64,000 nt of DNA from Megalobrama amblycephala. Taxonomy: Eukaryota > Chordata > Actinopteri > Cypriniformes > Xenocyprididae. The notes beneath the pieces were generated by a model. That model was not told the origin of the DNA, made no database searches, and was given only the letters and a program-made list of their open reading frames with translations. A program made the position numbers and the translations under genes. Numbering within the stretch: position 1 is the stretch's first letter; every line of letters begins with the position of its first letter. This document shows positions 23,341 through 34,926 of this stretch, piece by piece. The DNA is taken from NCBI RefSeq assembly GCF_018812025.1, contig NC_063061.1, forward strand, positions 7,482,711 to 7,546,710. Direction: 5' to 3'.

Positions 23341-25025
23341 TTAAAGGAACGCTCCACTTTTTTTGAAAATAGGCTCATTTTCCAACTCCCCTAGAGTTAA
23401 ACAGTTGAGTTTTACCATTTGATATTACACAGCGGCTGTGACACCCTCCCTGCAAACAATGTGCTATCCACCCTAAATAGTATTGATATTAGTAATGTTC
23501 CATACTATTTAGGATGGATAGTGTAACGAATGTAGCGGTTATTAATCAATTTATGGATGAAATATGAATATAATAATTCATAAGGTTATGAATAAATTAT
23601 GATCCATATATCGACCCAACTGGGAATTAAACATATATTGTGAATCAATTACAACGAATTATAATCAATTACATATATGATTAGTTCTGGTTTAATAATT
23701 ATTTAGAGAAACTGTTCGTTTGTCCAGCACAGAATATTATAAACGGAGTTATTCTCTGGCCATGAAAATAACTTGCTGTTAGCATAAAGCGATCGAAAAA
23801 CGTTAAAGTGACTTGGTCTTCAGTTGAAAGAACGAACAGAACAATCAATTAAGTGTTTAATATATGCAGCTATGACTACAGAGATTATACGTCTAAAATA
23901 TATACAGAAGTATACACATATATATACACAAGAGTGAAAATAAAGAAAAGACAGGGAAAGAAAGATGATCAAAGAATGGCAAATTACACAGTTAAACCCT
24001 TTTGAGAGAGCCAGCACAGAAATCAGTTTAGACAAATTTCAGATAAATGATAATACTTGCTTATTGGTTCAAGTCCGTGAGTAGCAGTTTCAATGCGCTT
24101 GGCTTGGTTGGTCCTTTCCGAGAGGGTTTCTCCGGCGGGGTTTTTCAAACGAGGTTTAAACTGAAGAGTAACTTAGAGAGAGCCGAAGAGAGAGAGAGTC
24201 TAAGGAAGTGGTCCTCCCGAGCTGCGCGCGTGGTTGGGAAGCGCGGTTACCTGAGGCGTCCGGAGAGACGTGCACGAGACGATCGGGAGACAACCAGGAG
24301 AACCCAGAAATTGTGCGTTTTTGCTTTTATGACAGATAAGCCGACACACCTCCTTGAGGTGGGGTAGCCAATAACATGGGCTCCTTTTGAAGTCACCAAA
24401 GTGAGGAAGTTGCAGTTTTCTGTTTACCCTCACAGGTCCACAAACCTGCCGAAAGTCACAGTCGTCCGGAGCCGAGTTAGTGATTAACAAACAAAGTTCA
24501 TCAGGTTAAAAGCGTTTTGAAAACTCCAAAGTTTATTGACTCTGAACGGATCCATCCAGACGTTACAATAGTATGCACATTGAGACGCAGGCCCTGTTTG
24601 CACAGGGAGCATGCCTTCCAACCATGGAGACATTTGTGAGAGGCGCTGCGTAATATCATTGCGCCTGCTGCACCCATGGTACGGCAGCAAAGTTCCTTGA
24701 TTATTACGCCGGAATGAGAGTATAGTTCCTAGCCATATCGGCCTAGAAAATCGCAACTTTTAATTTTCCGTCGGTCTTGGTACACGATGAAACTACAGAA
24801 GATTCAAATTTTAAATAGGAAAAATATCGAAACTCTTTGGTCATTTTTGAGCGAGATGCTATTGGTCTCATCAGACTCAATAAACTATGCTAAGTTATAC
24901 TAAAAGTGGTATCGCCAGACCTGGAGATTGCCTGAATGGATTTGAAAACAGTAAAACTCAACTGTTTAACTCTAGGGGAGTTGTAAAATGAGCCTATTTT
25001 CAAAAAAAGTGGAGTGTTCCTTTAA
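23341..25025. mobile_element. TTAA-flanked DNA element with long TIRs, split by a solo LTR
   Basis: Left end TTAAAGGAACGCTCCACTTT and right end inverted (AAGTGGAGTGTTCCTTTAA) are copies of each other over about 80 bp, including AACTCCCCTAGAGTTAAACA. TTAA at 23341-23344 and 25022-25025 is the target. It is non-coding. The solo LTR at 23522-24567 interrupts it; without that insert it is about 0.64 kb. Confidence 0.85.
23522..24567. repeat. 1046-bp solo LTR, ATAG duplication
   Basis: Inverted ends TGTAACG/CGTTACA bound the segment, and ATAG occurs on both sides (23518-23521 and 24568-24571). It lies wholly inside the TTAA element. The length over 1 kb is long for Ty3 and more like an endogenous retrovirus or a long-LTR family. 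I could not decide orientation. Confidence 0.78.
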
Positions 25026-25084
25026 AAGTCACACTTTGCCTTTTTAATATTGTGTTAATTTGAGCATAGCACCAAGGGGTCTTA

Positions 25085-25792
25085 AAGAAACATCTAGGTT
25101 ACGTATGTAACCCTCGTTCTCTGAAGGAGGGAACGGAGACGTTACGTCAGAGACTGACGAAATGGGGTCTCGCAGAGAGGCAGAGGGGACTCGATACTGT
25201 TTAAGGTAATCGAGTCTAGATCTAAGCATCTTGATGGTCATGTTCCCGCAATGAGAACATGAACCATCCAGGAATGCCGCCTCAGCATGCTGGAAGCCCA
25301 AACACGTAAGACAGCGATCATGGCCGTCAAGAGGAGCCATATAACAACCGCACCCAGAAACACACGGGCGGTAAGACATCTTTAAAAAGACGCAACCGTT
25401 TAAACCCGTGAAACTCTTTTAGAAGAAAAAGCTCTTTCAGCACTGAAGCGCTCAGGGGAAAACAGGCAAAGACAGGAACACTGGAATCCGCTGAAACGCG
25501 CCGTCACACCAGTACTGCAGGCTCATAGAAGACACTCTGGTGAAAGGCAACGATGTGCTCGGCTCCGAAGCGAAAGCTTGAATGCGAGTTGCTCGCGCTG
25601 CTCCTTATATACCCACAGAGTGGGGCGGAGCTTGCGCATGCAAATTCCGCAGACCAAGATACTCTTCGTATCATTGGCTCGTTTTGTTAACACTCGAAGG
25701 TGATTGGGCTCTCGGGCGAGACCCCATTTCGTCAGTCTCTGACGTAACGTCAAAGTAACCGACTGAAAGGGAACAGTATTTAACCCCCCTTT
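25085..25792 (-). mobile_element. DIRS-like remnant with inverted terminal repeats
   Basis: An exact 35-bp inverted repeat (25138-25172 and 25717-25751, containing ACGTCAGAGACTGACGAAAT) lies near both ends. On the minus strand a TATATAAGGAG box (about 25600) is followed by a leader and an ATG at 25379. Inverted rather than direct terminal repeats with a Cys-rich first ORF suggest a tyrosine-recombinase (DIRS) retroelement that has lost everything between the start of ORF1 and the far repeat. The family call is tentative. Confidence 0.55.
25173..25379 (-). pseudogene. Cys-rich ORF1 start of the DIRS-like element
   Basis: The minus-strand frame starts MSYRPCVSGCGCYMAPLDGH and continues RCLTCLGFQHAEAAF and CSHCGNMTIKML. 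It has several CxxC/CxC pairs and an HxxC, consistent with a zinc-binding N-terminal gag-like segment seen in fish DIRS-type ORF1. After about 70 codons it runs into the terminal repeat, so it is a truncated fragment. Confidence 0.5.
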
Positions 25793-26500
25793 ATCCTTGT
25801 ATATGGCTGGTGCACTTGACTGGACAACTTTGTTTCTATTTTTGAGTTTTTGGTTAGTGGGTTTTCATGGTGTTATGAATTTGTGTCAGAAAAATCTTCA
25901 GCACACCAAGAAAAAAATGTTGGTTTTGAACAGTTACAATATAGTATCTAACAGACATCTTAATGTTTGTCTCAAAGCCATGTTTCTAGTCGATTCTAGT
26001 AAATTATTAGTGAATCACACCATCTTTCTTTCTCTGTTTCCCCCAGGATGAAGTGTTTTTTTTCTGCTAACACACTAATCATGCTGAACACACTGTGTAA
26101 CACTAGGAGCCATGTGACTGTGTCAGCACTAACACAGGTGCATTTCACATTCAACGCTGCCTTTCTCGATCTCAGCATCACTGAATATATAACTGAACAC
26201 ATGAGGATGATTAAAGAAAAATATTTAATATATTGTCATATTCGTTAATATTAATTTAGAATATAGGCAAACCTTATTTTACTGTAATTGTCTAGATTGG
26301 CAATATGTTTAATCTGCCCTATATTAAACTATTTGTTTATTTTCTATTTATAAAAAATATCAGAACACAAATCTATTTATTTGTCACTTCTATAATTTAA
26401 AGTGACATCAAAAACTACAAATCCCTTTAAGGCTATAAATATCACAATCAGCTGCTGGCTCATTATTTAGTAGAAGGAAATAACTACATGATTGAGCAGT
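25793..26500. other. Unassigned AT-rich stretch
   Basis: I see no gene, terminal repeat or tandem array here. Short open frames occur on both strands but none has a recognisable motif. Confidence 0.3.
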
Positions 26501-26514
26501 TTAAATCAGTGCAC

Positions 26515-27010
26515 TGTCTGAGTGTTGTTTGTCACTGCACTGTAAATAATATTTTAATGATTTATCACAAATCATTTGTCAAATCAGCTTAGGTTCACAA
26601 ACGTTGTTCATCTATATTTTGAGTTTCTGTTGAATAAACTAATCTCTTTCTTTGTATCAACTCAATTTATTTATTTATTTATTTATTTATTTAGTATAAA
26701 TGAACTAAAAATTTTAAGACAACCAGGCTACTTTAAGTTAAACCAAACCAACAAATAATTTTTTACAGTGTGATTGTGTCTTTAATCATTTTTGTGCATG
26801 ATGTTAATCTAATGTCACATCCACAACAATAAAGTGTCTTCAAGTGCCGTTTTCGCTGGAGGAAAATAGGATCATATCACTCCAGGATCATATAGGAGGA
26901 TCATATCACTTCTGCATCACAATATGTAAACGGCATTTATGGCAAAGAACTGCAGATGCAGATATCATGACAATCTATCGATAAACACACCGTGTCCTCT
27001 GCTTCTGACA
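26515..27010 (+). repeat. Interspersed repeat R2, copy 1
   Basis: This segment is found again, inverted, at 55240-55990: shared landmarks include TTTGTCACTGCACTGTAAAT, GAGTTTCTGTTGAATAAACT, ACAGTGTGATTGTGTCTTTA and ATGGCAAAGAACTGCAGATG. It contains a (TTTA)n run at 26667-26694. It is probably internal sequence of a DNA transposon. Confidence 0.65.
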
Positions 27011-27430
27011 CTGGCGCTGCGCTGCTCCAGTAGCTCCTCACTGCAGTACATGAGATCCAGGGGGTGGAGACGGGTACCTTTAGATCAGTGTTTGGTGTAG
27101 GCACTCAGTACTGTGATTGACATGTCTGTGATCGGCTGCAGGGTGGCATTGGCCTGACTTCTGACGTCACACTTGGATGTGGGGCGGGTCGGATGTCCAC
27201 CGCAGGCTGCAGCGAGCCGCTTCTCATATGTAAAGTAGGAGGAGTTGGATCTGGATCTAACCTCGCCCCCAGGATCTTGTGTTTTGCAGTGAGGACCCTC
27301 TTCGCCTCTGCGGACTGAAGAACACACACTGAATAGTGCAGACTAAAAGACAGGGAGGAACCACAACCTACCACTGTTTTTATATGAGGTCTAAAGGGGA
27401 CTGAGACGATCACAAATTCGTGTACATATT
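27011..27430. other. GC-richer block, unassigned
   Basis: The block is clearly GC-richer than its surroundings and has GGGGCGGG and TGACGTCA motifs. It may be repeat-derived or an old promoter. No downstream gene supports a promoter. Confidence 0.25.
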
Positions 27431-30239
27431 ATGCCGCTAATCACAATTTTTTTTATAAAAAGTATAAAAATGTCCTAGTAACACCGGCCCACTTCAAGCA
27501 GGGCATACACACAGATTATGCACACATACTCATATTAAGTCAATCACTTCCAAATCTCACTCTTTAAATATTTGCATGCATCTGTGTTTTTGTTTGTGTA
27601 GTTCTCTCTCAGTGTTTTTGTCTTATTTTCCAAGTGAAACTATGTTTTGAGCAGAAATTTTTACAGTGTTTGCAATGTTTGAGCTTATATTGAGATTTCT
27701 TACTCTTTATTGCAGACTTTGTTATCTTGGCAAGTCAGAGCACACAGACATTGTTGAAATATCCTCTCAAATGCTGAAGGCAACATTATTATTATTATTT
27801 TTTTTTTTTTGGTCAGGAGAAACATCTGAGAACTTGATTATAAAAACTCCAGTTGCTCTTTAATGCCATTGCTCGCTTGGAAAAGAGATCAGTTGTGTTT
27901 GAACTTGAGGATGTGTATAATTTAAATGTGTCACCTTTATCTATACCTATATATTTGTGTGCTAATATTTCATATTCAGTGTTGTGTATGTGTTGGAATG
28001 TCTGTATGCTTCCAACAACTTGTTTTTCTCAGTCTCTTTCAGCTTGTTATCTGAGTGACATTTGTGTGCTTGCTGGAGGAGCCATCTGGAAGCTGCCCAC
28101 ACACATGTGAGAGCCGCTCTGAGCTTCGCTTCTGACTCACACACACACTCAGACACACTGCCCACACATTTGCACACGCTGCAAATATTTTAGCCCCAGT
28201 GGCTTCCAGAAACAGCTAATATCTGACATTTAACGTGAGTTTATGTGTGTGAAGACAGTCATCATTTCTCTGTCACAAGAAGCTGAAAACATACCTCACA
28301 ATGATACTTGCACCTGCTGAAGAAATCTACACACCATTTGATGGACTACTGCAGTCAACAGGTATATAAGCAGATAGACATACAGATAGGTAACAGAAAG
28401 ACAACATTGCTGTGTCAAAGTAACAGTCACAAAACACTGATCATATGTGAAAAAAACAAAACAAAAACAAAACACCTTTATTTCTCTTTGCCAGAACAGG
28501 CGTCAGGCTGTAAAATTTTCAATATTTGCAGTTAAGCTGTTTGCCATGTTGTTAGTATAAGTGTAATCACTTAAACCAAAATGTATTACCAACATGTGCT
28601 GTTATGAAAGCAATAAAAAGGTCAGTGAATGTAAAAGATGAGGGGACGGCCCCATGTGCTGCACATTTCAAAAATGAAACAAAAGTAAATTCACCCACAC
28701 GTGGTTTTAGACTGCTGAAAAGCTCATGATGCACTGTAAAAAAAAAAAAAAAAAAAAAAAAAGACAGATATGTTGGCTTTATATTACATAAATGCACATA
28801 TACAAAATAGAAAATGTTAAACAAATACTATGGTAATAAAGATGATAAGAAAATGGTTTATTATGATATATATTTTTTGCCACATAACCAATACAGTTAT
28901 ATTGAGATACATTGAATTGCTAAGTATAATTACTGAGCATTCAAATTTTTATTGTCACCAACTCAAATTCATCATTTTAAATGTTTATCAAGCCCTTTTT
29001 CATAATTAACTTTTTTCAAAATTATTATTTTTTTAAATATATATATTTTTTAATGAATATAGTGGAAGCAAGTAGATCATGTGTAGTTTCCTGCAATAAA
29101 ATAAAATAATTAAAACAAAGGATGAATCCTTCTAAAGCCTGCATTTTTACACATGCAACAGCACACCAATTCTGTTTGTTTGTGTCAGTGCACTTGTGAA
29201 ATCCCCGTTCAGTCAGACATAAGAGATTTCCTGCCTTACCACAAACTTTTCTGCTGCTCGTATGATTCATTCATGTTCTTTCATTTTTGATTCAATGTTT
29301 ATGCGTGTGTGCATGTGAAGCTTAGTGTGACATTCACAACAAATGGAGGAAATGCTGCGGTGTTTGTACTACTGTATGCTGTAGCACATGTTCACCTGCA
29401 ATATCACTGAGGACGTTTTTTGTTTGGTTGGGTTTTTTTTTTTTTTGAATTTTCCAACTAAAAACACTATGCACTGTAGAAAAGATAATGCAAAAGTAGA
29501 TTATAGAAGACTTGAACCCAAATGAACATCTCTGTAGAGACCTTAAATGGCCTGAGGCTATAATAGCTGTCAAAGGTGCTTCAACTAAGTACTAAGTTAA
29601 GGGTCAGTTATTTATTTATTTATTTATTTATTAATAATGTTTGTTTATTTATTTGTTAATAAATGTGCAAAGTTGTCTCAAATGTGGTTTTTGCTTTGTC
29701 GTTATGAGTTAGGGGAAAAAACTGGATACCTGGACACTTGACATCTGGTTGTCCACCCAAGAATTTTATTTATTTATTTATTTATTTTACTTTCAAGTTT
29801 GATGCTGATTGAAATTTAGTTTCACCTCTTGTTGAATGACCATTTATTTTGATGTGCGGCAGCGCACACCATACCCTAAAGATATTTGTCTAATTGCTCC
29901 TTTTATTTTATAGATAAATTTTAGATTTCTTAACCCTACCCCCAAAAATAACAATTTTACAGAGAATATAAAAAGAATATATGAGAAGTAATGTACAGAA
30001 ATGTTTAGGAAAATGACAATTTTAGTAACAATATAGCATTAAAAATATATTTATATTGAGCCACTAATCTTACTACCACCTCTTAACCTACCCATAACCA
30101 TTTCTTAAAAATATGTACTGTTATAAAGAAAATATGTATCGTTATCAAGACCATGACAACGGCCGTCTTTGAACCCACTCTTTCACTGTACGACATAGGA
30201 CCACCATTTAGGAGCCCCGACCATGGAAATCGCCACAAT
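27431..30239. other. Unassigned stretch with simple repeats
   Basis: Only simple sequence is definable: a T-run at 27797-27811, a CA-rich patch at 28138-28155, an A-run at 28738-28763, and (TTTA)n runs at about 29608-29645 and 29766-29788. I see no gene or terminal repeat. Confidence 0.3.
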
Positions 30240-30636
30240 TGGTCATCTTTCATCCGGGTCCTGGGACAGCCCAAAATCATACAATGTGTACCAGGCATAA
30301 GTGGATAGAATACAGCCAGAGTAGGGATGCAATATTTCGCAAGGCATGCAGACAGGTAGCCAAACTGAGAACTCCTTTGTGCAAAACAGATTTCAGGACT
30401 GGAAACACCTTTGACAAATCAGTCTCCTTCATGCTAGCAAAAAAATGCACACAATCGCACTCGGTAAATTAGATGTGTGCAGAGAAAGCCATTTGCCAAA
30501 CAGCAGAGGGATGGTTTTGAATCGGTTGCATAGGGAAACATTTGTACAAAGAAACAAAGAACATTTAAAAGTTGTGCTAGACATAGTAATGATGTGTGCA
30601 AGATATTGCTTTCAAAGGACACAGAGAAAGTGGTGA
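30240..30636 (+). pseudogene. hAT-type (ZMYM1-like) transposase fragment
   Basis: In one frame HKWIEYSQSRDAIFRKACRQ and GNTFDKSVSFMLAKK resemble the TTF-type zinc finger lead-in of hAT-derived transposases. The final residues and the next frame (30445-30636) read LHRETFVQRNKEHLKVVLD and VMMCARYCFQRTQRK, like the start of the following DUF4371-type domain. The two frames overlap, so at least one frameshift exists. Some expected zinc cysteines are missing. It is short and ends without a partner domain, so it is a decayed fragment. Confidence 0.5.
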
Positions 30637-30980
30637 CACTTTCTAAAAAGTTTAAATTGAAGAGAACTTTCTAAAAATGTTTAAATTGTTGTCCAAATAT
30701 GACGCGGCCAGAGGCAAGACTTGATGTTTTATTAACAAAGTTTGAAGGAACATGTTCAAATGATCTATCCAATCAGCATGAGAGGAGGCCTATATACATA
30801 GCCGACTCACCTATGTTGCTCGACAGTTTTCAGCATTTGGCCCCGCCCAAGTGCCATAATGTCCGAACTCAAGACTCCAGTCTAATGTCGAGTCCTTTCT
30901 CTCTGTTGGAAACTGCGCCGCTCACCGCCATCGAGCCTTGTCGTAATTTCGGGATGTCGGTACATCACCCCTATTGGCGA
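30637..30980. other. Unassigned stretch left of a Tc1 element
   Basis: A moderately GC-rich block (30780-30970) with one plus-strand frame of about 100 codons and no motif I recognise. The outermost part of the Tc1 left repeat should lie at its right edge but is missing. Confidence 0.25.
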
Positions 30981-31176
30981 GACACTGTACAAATTATGAA
31001 TAAAAACAGAATGCAATGATGTGGAAGTTTTAAATTTCAATATTTTATTCAGAATACAACATAGATGACATATCAAATGTTTAAACTGAAAAAATGTATC
31101 ATTTTAAGGGAAAAATAAGTTGATTTTAAATTTCATGGTATCAACACATCTCAAAAAAGTTGGGACAAGGCCATGT

Positions 31177-32200
31177 TTACCACTGTGTGGCATCCCCTCT
31201 TCTTTTTATAACAGTCTGCAAACGTCTGGGGACTGAGGAGACAAGTTGCTCAAGTTTAGAAATAAGAATGTTGTCCCATTCTTGTCTAATACAGGCTTCT
31301 AGTTGCTCAACTGTCTTAGGTCTTCTTTGTCGCATCTTCGTCTTTATGATGCGCCAAATGTTTTCTATGGGTGAAAGATCTGGACTGCAGGCTGGCCATT
31401 TCAGTACCCGGATCCTTCTTCTACGCAGCCATGATGTTGTAATTGATGCAGTATGTGGTCTGGCATTGTCATGTTGGAAAATGCAAGGTCTTCCCTGAAA
31501 GAGACAATGTCTGGATGGGAGCATATGTTGTTCTAGAACTTGGATATACCTTTCAGCATTGATGGTGCCTTTCCAGATGTGTAAGTTGCCCATGCCACAC
31601 GTACTCATGCAACCCCATTACCATCAGAGATGCAGGCTTCTGAACTGAGTGCTGATAACAACTTGGGTTGTCCTTGTCCTCTTTAGTCTGGATGACATGG
31701 CGTCCCAGTTTTCCAAAAAGAACTACAAATTTTGATTCGTCTGACCACAGAACAGTTTTCCACTTTGCCACAGTCCATTTTAAATGAGACTTGGCCCAGA
31801 GAAAATGCCTGCGCTTCTGGATCATGTTTAGATATGGCTTCTTTTTTGACCTATAGAGTTTTAGCCGGCAACGGTGAATGGCACGGTGGATTATGTTCAC
31901 CGACAATGTTTTCTGGAAGTATTCCTGAGCCCATGTTGTGATTTCCATTACAGTAGCATTCCTGTATGTGATGCAGTGCCGTCTAAGGGCCTGAAGATCA
32001 CGGGCATCCAGTATGGTTTTCCGGCCTTGACCCTTACGCACAGAGATTGTTCCAGATTCTCTGAATCTTTGGATGATATTATGCACTGTAGATGATGATA
32101 ACTTTAAACTCTTTGCAATTTTTCTCTGAGAAACTCCTTTCTGATATTGCTCCACTATTTTTCGCCGCAGCATTGGGGGAATTGGTGATCCTCTGCCCAT
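31177..32200 (-). pseudogene. Tc1 transposase (DD34E), one frameshift
   Basis: The start MGRGSPIPPMLRRKIVEQYQ at 32200 leads a paired-like DNA-binding region with two helix-turn-helix parts (GVSQRKIAKSLKLSSSTVHN and the ARDLQALRRHCITYRN segment). The catalytic residues are in LWSDESKF, QHDNARPHTA and SPDLSPIENIW. Counting gives 34 residues between the second Asp and the Glu, the DD34E signature. One extra base around 31618-31620 shifts the frame after ASLMVM, and the rest continues to the stop at 31177. Apart from this the protein is full length and looks conserved, so the break may be recent or a sequencing error. Confidence 0.88.
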
Positions 32201-32263
32201 CTTGACTTCTGATAGACACTGCCACTCTGAGAGGCTCTTTTTATACCCAATCATGTTGCCAAT

Positions 32264-33289
32264 AGGTTATTTGCAATCACGTGGTTCTGGTGATGCGCGA
32301 AATACTGGTGAAGGGCAAGCAGTGAAAATTAGAATGGAAGAGATGGAGAAAAGTCCTTTCTGTGCTGGTTTATGAAGGTATAAACAGAAAATCACGACAT
32401 ATGTTGGACGTGATCTTTATGTTATGAAGAGGAGCGACTTTTCCACTGAATTGAAAGACTTTCCTGCCATCGAGGAGGTAGATATAGAGAATGTGAAGCT
32501 GCCGTCACGCCGCGTTCAGTTCTAATCTGGGTTTGTTTATATCGCGCTGCCTTTCTGCTAGTGACGTTAGGGCAGTATTTTGATTTTGTGTCGCGAGTGT
32601 GAAAAATGTCGCCATTGTAGGTAATTTATGCTGAATCGAGAATCGCAACAGGAGCTCACGTCATCGTTCAGGGGAAAAACTGGACGGTGTAATACAATTG
32701 TGTAACCCACTCCCTATAACTCAATAAAATAATCACATAGCTGAGCGTTTTTGAAAGTGTTGTCTTTGTTGTTGAATCAACTAATGTCAGCTTGTTAAAC
32801 ATTTATTTATTTGGACATTTTCTACCATATGATGGCTGAAGCAGCAGCGCGTGACACTGTTCTCATGGTAACCAGATCAACATTGTGAAGGGAATACTAC
32901 AAAACTGAAGTGAAAACATCAAATTATCATTCAATGGGATAAAATAGCTTCTCTTCCCTGCAAACGATACCATGAAGAATGTGGATATTTAACCAAGTCA
33001 AAAACAAATAAGGTAAGCAGGTATCCATATTCATTTCAGTATCAGCAGACGCAAAACGCAAAAGGCGACAACTTTTAAAGGTAAAAAACGATATAAGTTA
33101 TAAAAACGGTATAAGTTATGTAAACAATATAAACACCTTCTGGGTTCTCGATTTTATCGATTTGAGCAACCACAAACGACGCAAAACATATGAATTTTGA
33201 GTTTTTGATAGGATTCCTATATAGAAAAATCAGTCCCTGCCCTCCAGACTCATTCGCGCTGCTGCTGTGACGTCATGTGCAAACAACCT
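32264..33289. mobile_element. 1-kb insertion in the Tc1 arm with imperfect TIRs
   Basis: The Tc1 leader is continuous across this segment: sequence before 32264 and after 33289 joins into normal Tc1 sequence. Its ends AGGTTATTTGCAATCACG and, inverted, AGGTTGTTTGCACATGACG are similar. The duplication is only 2 bp (AT), so superfamily is unclear. There is no coding region. Confidence 0.6.
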
Positions 33290-33577
33290 ATTGACCTAAT
33301 AAGTTGCAAATTGTCCTCCAGCTGTTCCTTATATGTACATTTAACTTTTCCGGCCTCTTATTGCTACCTGTCCCAACTTTTTTGGAATGTGTGGCTCTCA
33401 TGAAATCCAATGAGCCAATATTTGGCATGACATTTCAAAATGTCTCACTTTCAACATTTGATATGTCATCTATATTCTATTGTGAATAAAATATAAGTTC
33501 ATGAGATTTGTAAATTATTGTATTCCTTTTTTATTCACAATTTGTACAGTGTCCCAACTTTTTTGTGATCGGGTTTG

Positions 33578-33878
33578 TATATAACCTGTACATTGTCTTA
33601 AGTCCATCAGTCCTTCTCGTAAAACCACCGAGCAAGTAAGGCCCGTCAAGCCCCAAGCTTATGTCTCAGGCCATGCCTATGATTCCATCCCGGACAGCTC
33701 CCACTGCAGCTATACTAAGCATTGTGTCTTTTAAAGCAATTCTAATACCAGCTTTTATTCACCCTCAAGAACTCAGCTTGAAATCCTTCTGGTCATAACA
33801 CTGAAATAGTCTGATAGTCAGCTCTTCCCATAAATGACACAAATTAATTGATTGTTTTGCTGGCTCCAGAAGCCAACA

Positions 33879-33879
<1 letters not shown>
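33578..33879. other. Unassigned stretch
   Basis: Nothing recognisable was seen between the Tc1 element and the TTA microsatellite. Confidence 0.3.
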
Positions 33880-33926
<47 letters not shown>

Positions 33927-33996
33927 CATACTATTTTAATTTGATATTATTAGGGCCCGGGCACCAAAGTGCAAGGACCCTATTGGATTTCGGCCG

Positions 33997-34044
<48 letters not shown>
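33880..34044 (+). repeat. Two TTA microsatellites around a GGGCCC repeat end
   Basis: (TTA)n runs occupy about 33880-33927 and 33997-34044. Between them is the sequence TTAGGGCCCGGGCACCAAAG, which I recognise as the start of a very common ATT-rich cyprinid repeat. Confidence 0.85.
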
Positions 34045-34384
34045 TTCCGAAAAGAATCGCATTTTTGAGGGCCTAAACATGTTCAAAAACTCATAAAACT
34101 TTGCACATGAGTCAGAACTTGTGAAAATTGACATCTGATATAGGTTTCATAATTGGGTAGGGCAAAATGGCTCGACAGCGCCACAAATAAAACTTCAACG
34201 GTGTGCGCCTCTGGCTACGTTTGACATACGGGTATGTAGGGAAGTGGGTTTTGACGGCCCACTCCCTGGACGTGTTATGGTCCAAGATGAAAAATTAAAA
34301 ATGATGGCCCAACTCGCAAAGCACTATGGTGCAAAAAAATGGTGTTTTATTTATATAGAGGTGTGCATATATAGAGGTGTATAT
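34045..34384 (+). repeat. ATT/GGGCCC cyprinid repeat, left part
   Basis: The text after the microsatellite (CTCATAAAACTTTGCACATG, GGTTTCATAATTGGGTAGGG) belongs to the same high-copy family. The final 140 bp before 34385 may instead belong to the minus-strand LTR-like sequence that continues at 39727. Confidence 0.55.
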
Positions 34385-34924
34385 TGTGACAGCCATAAGG
34401 AAGCATGTCACCTGCAGCACCTTGGAGAGCACCAGCAGAGCCACTCAGGGACATTCAGGACCAGGGATAGCACCAACACAGGTGTGCAGAGTTTCCCTTT
34501 TGACAGGGGCCCTCAGCTGCAGGCTGTTGGGCCTAATCAGCAGCCACATAAAAAGAGAACAACAAAGTCACAGAGGAGGGGAGCAGGGGAGGTGAACAGA
34601 CGCATTGTGCTGAGCGTTCTTCAGCCCAGGGCCTGGACAAGTGCTACCCAAGACGAGCTTGTGAGGAAAGAAGGACGTGAGTAGTCTGCAGTACAGAGAC
34701 TAATCCTATATCTCTTCTGCCTTTTCCCCAGACATAATTTGATCCCAAAAAGAAAGAAAGAAGGAAGAAGAGCTGCCTGAGTTACAGTTTCTCCCCATTC
34801 CCCTCTCCTACAACGTTTGAATAAATAAAGAAAGTTTAAGTTGGATGCACTGAAAGACTGCCTGGTGGACTCTTTGCTTTATCCTGTTAAGTTTAAATCC
34901 CCTATCTTGACCGTGAAGGGTACA
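34385..34924 (+). repeat. Gmr1-B 5' LTR
   Basis: The LTR starts TGTGACAGCC and ends AAGGGTACA. It holds a CACATAAAAAG TATA-like box near 34546 and AATAAATAAAG near 34821. About 300 bp of its left part are open in one frame through 34681. Confidence 0.93.
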
Positions 34925-34926
34925 TA

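Larger units (their letters stand above)
30981..33577 (-). mobile_element. Tc1/mariner element with near-complete transposase
   Basis: The right terminus (ending TTTTGTGATCGGGTTTG, then TA) and the left arm from 30981 (ACACTGTACAAATTATGAAT) are parts of a long inverted repeat that also contains AAAAAAGTTGGGACA near 31153 and its inverse near 33368. The outermost 30 or so bases of the left repeat are absent. A minus-strand transposase occupies 31177-32200. A 1026-bp insertion lies at 32264-33289; without it the element is about 1.57 kb, normal for Tc1. Confidence 0.88.

Noticed and set aside
30083..30298. Minus-strand frame starting MPGTHCMILGCPRTRMKDD as a possible THAP finger
   Set aside because: The later Cys and His positions and the core motif of THAP domains are missing, and the strand opposes a better hAT transposase match.
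33848..34134. Leu-rich or Asn-rich open frames
   Set aside because: They are translations of TTA microsatellites.
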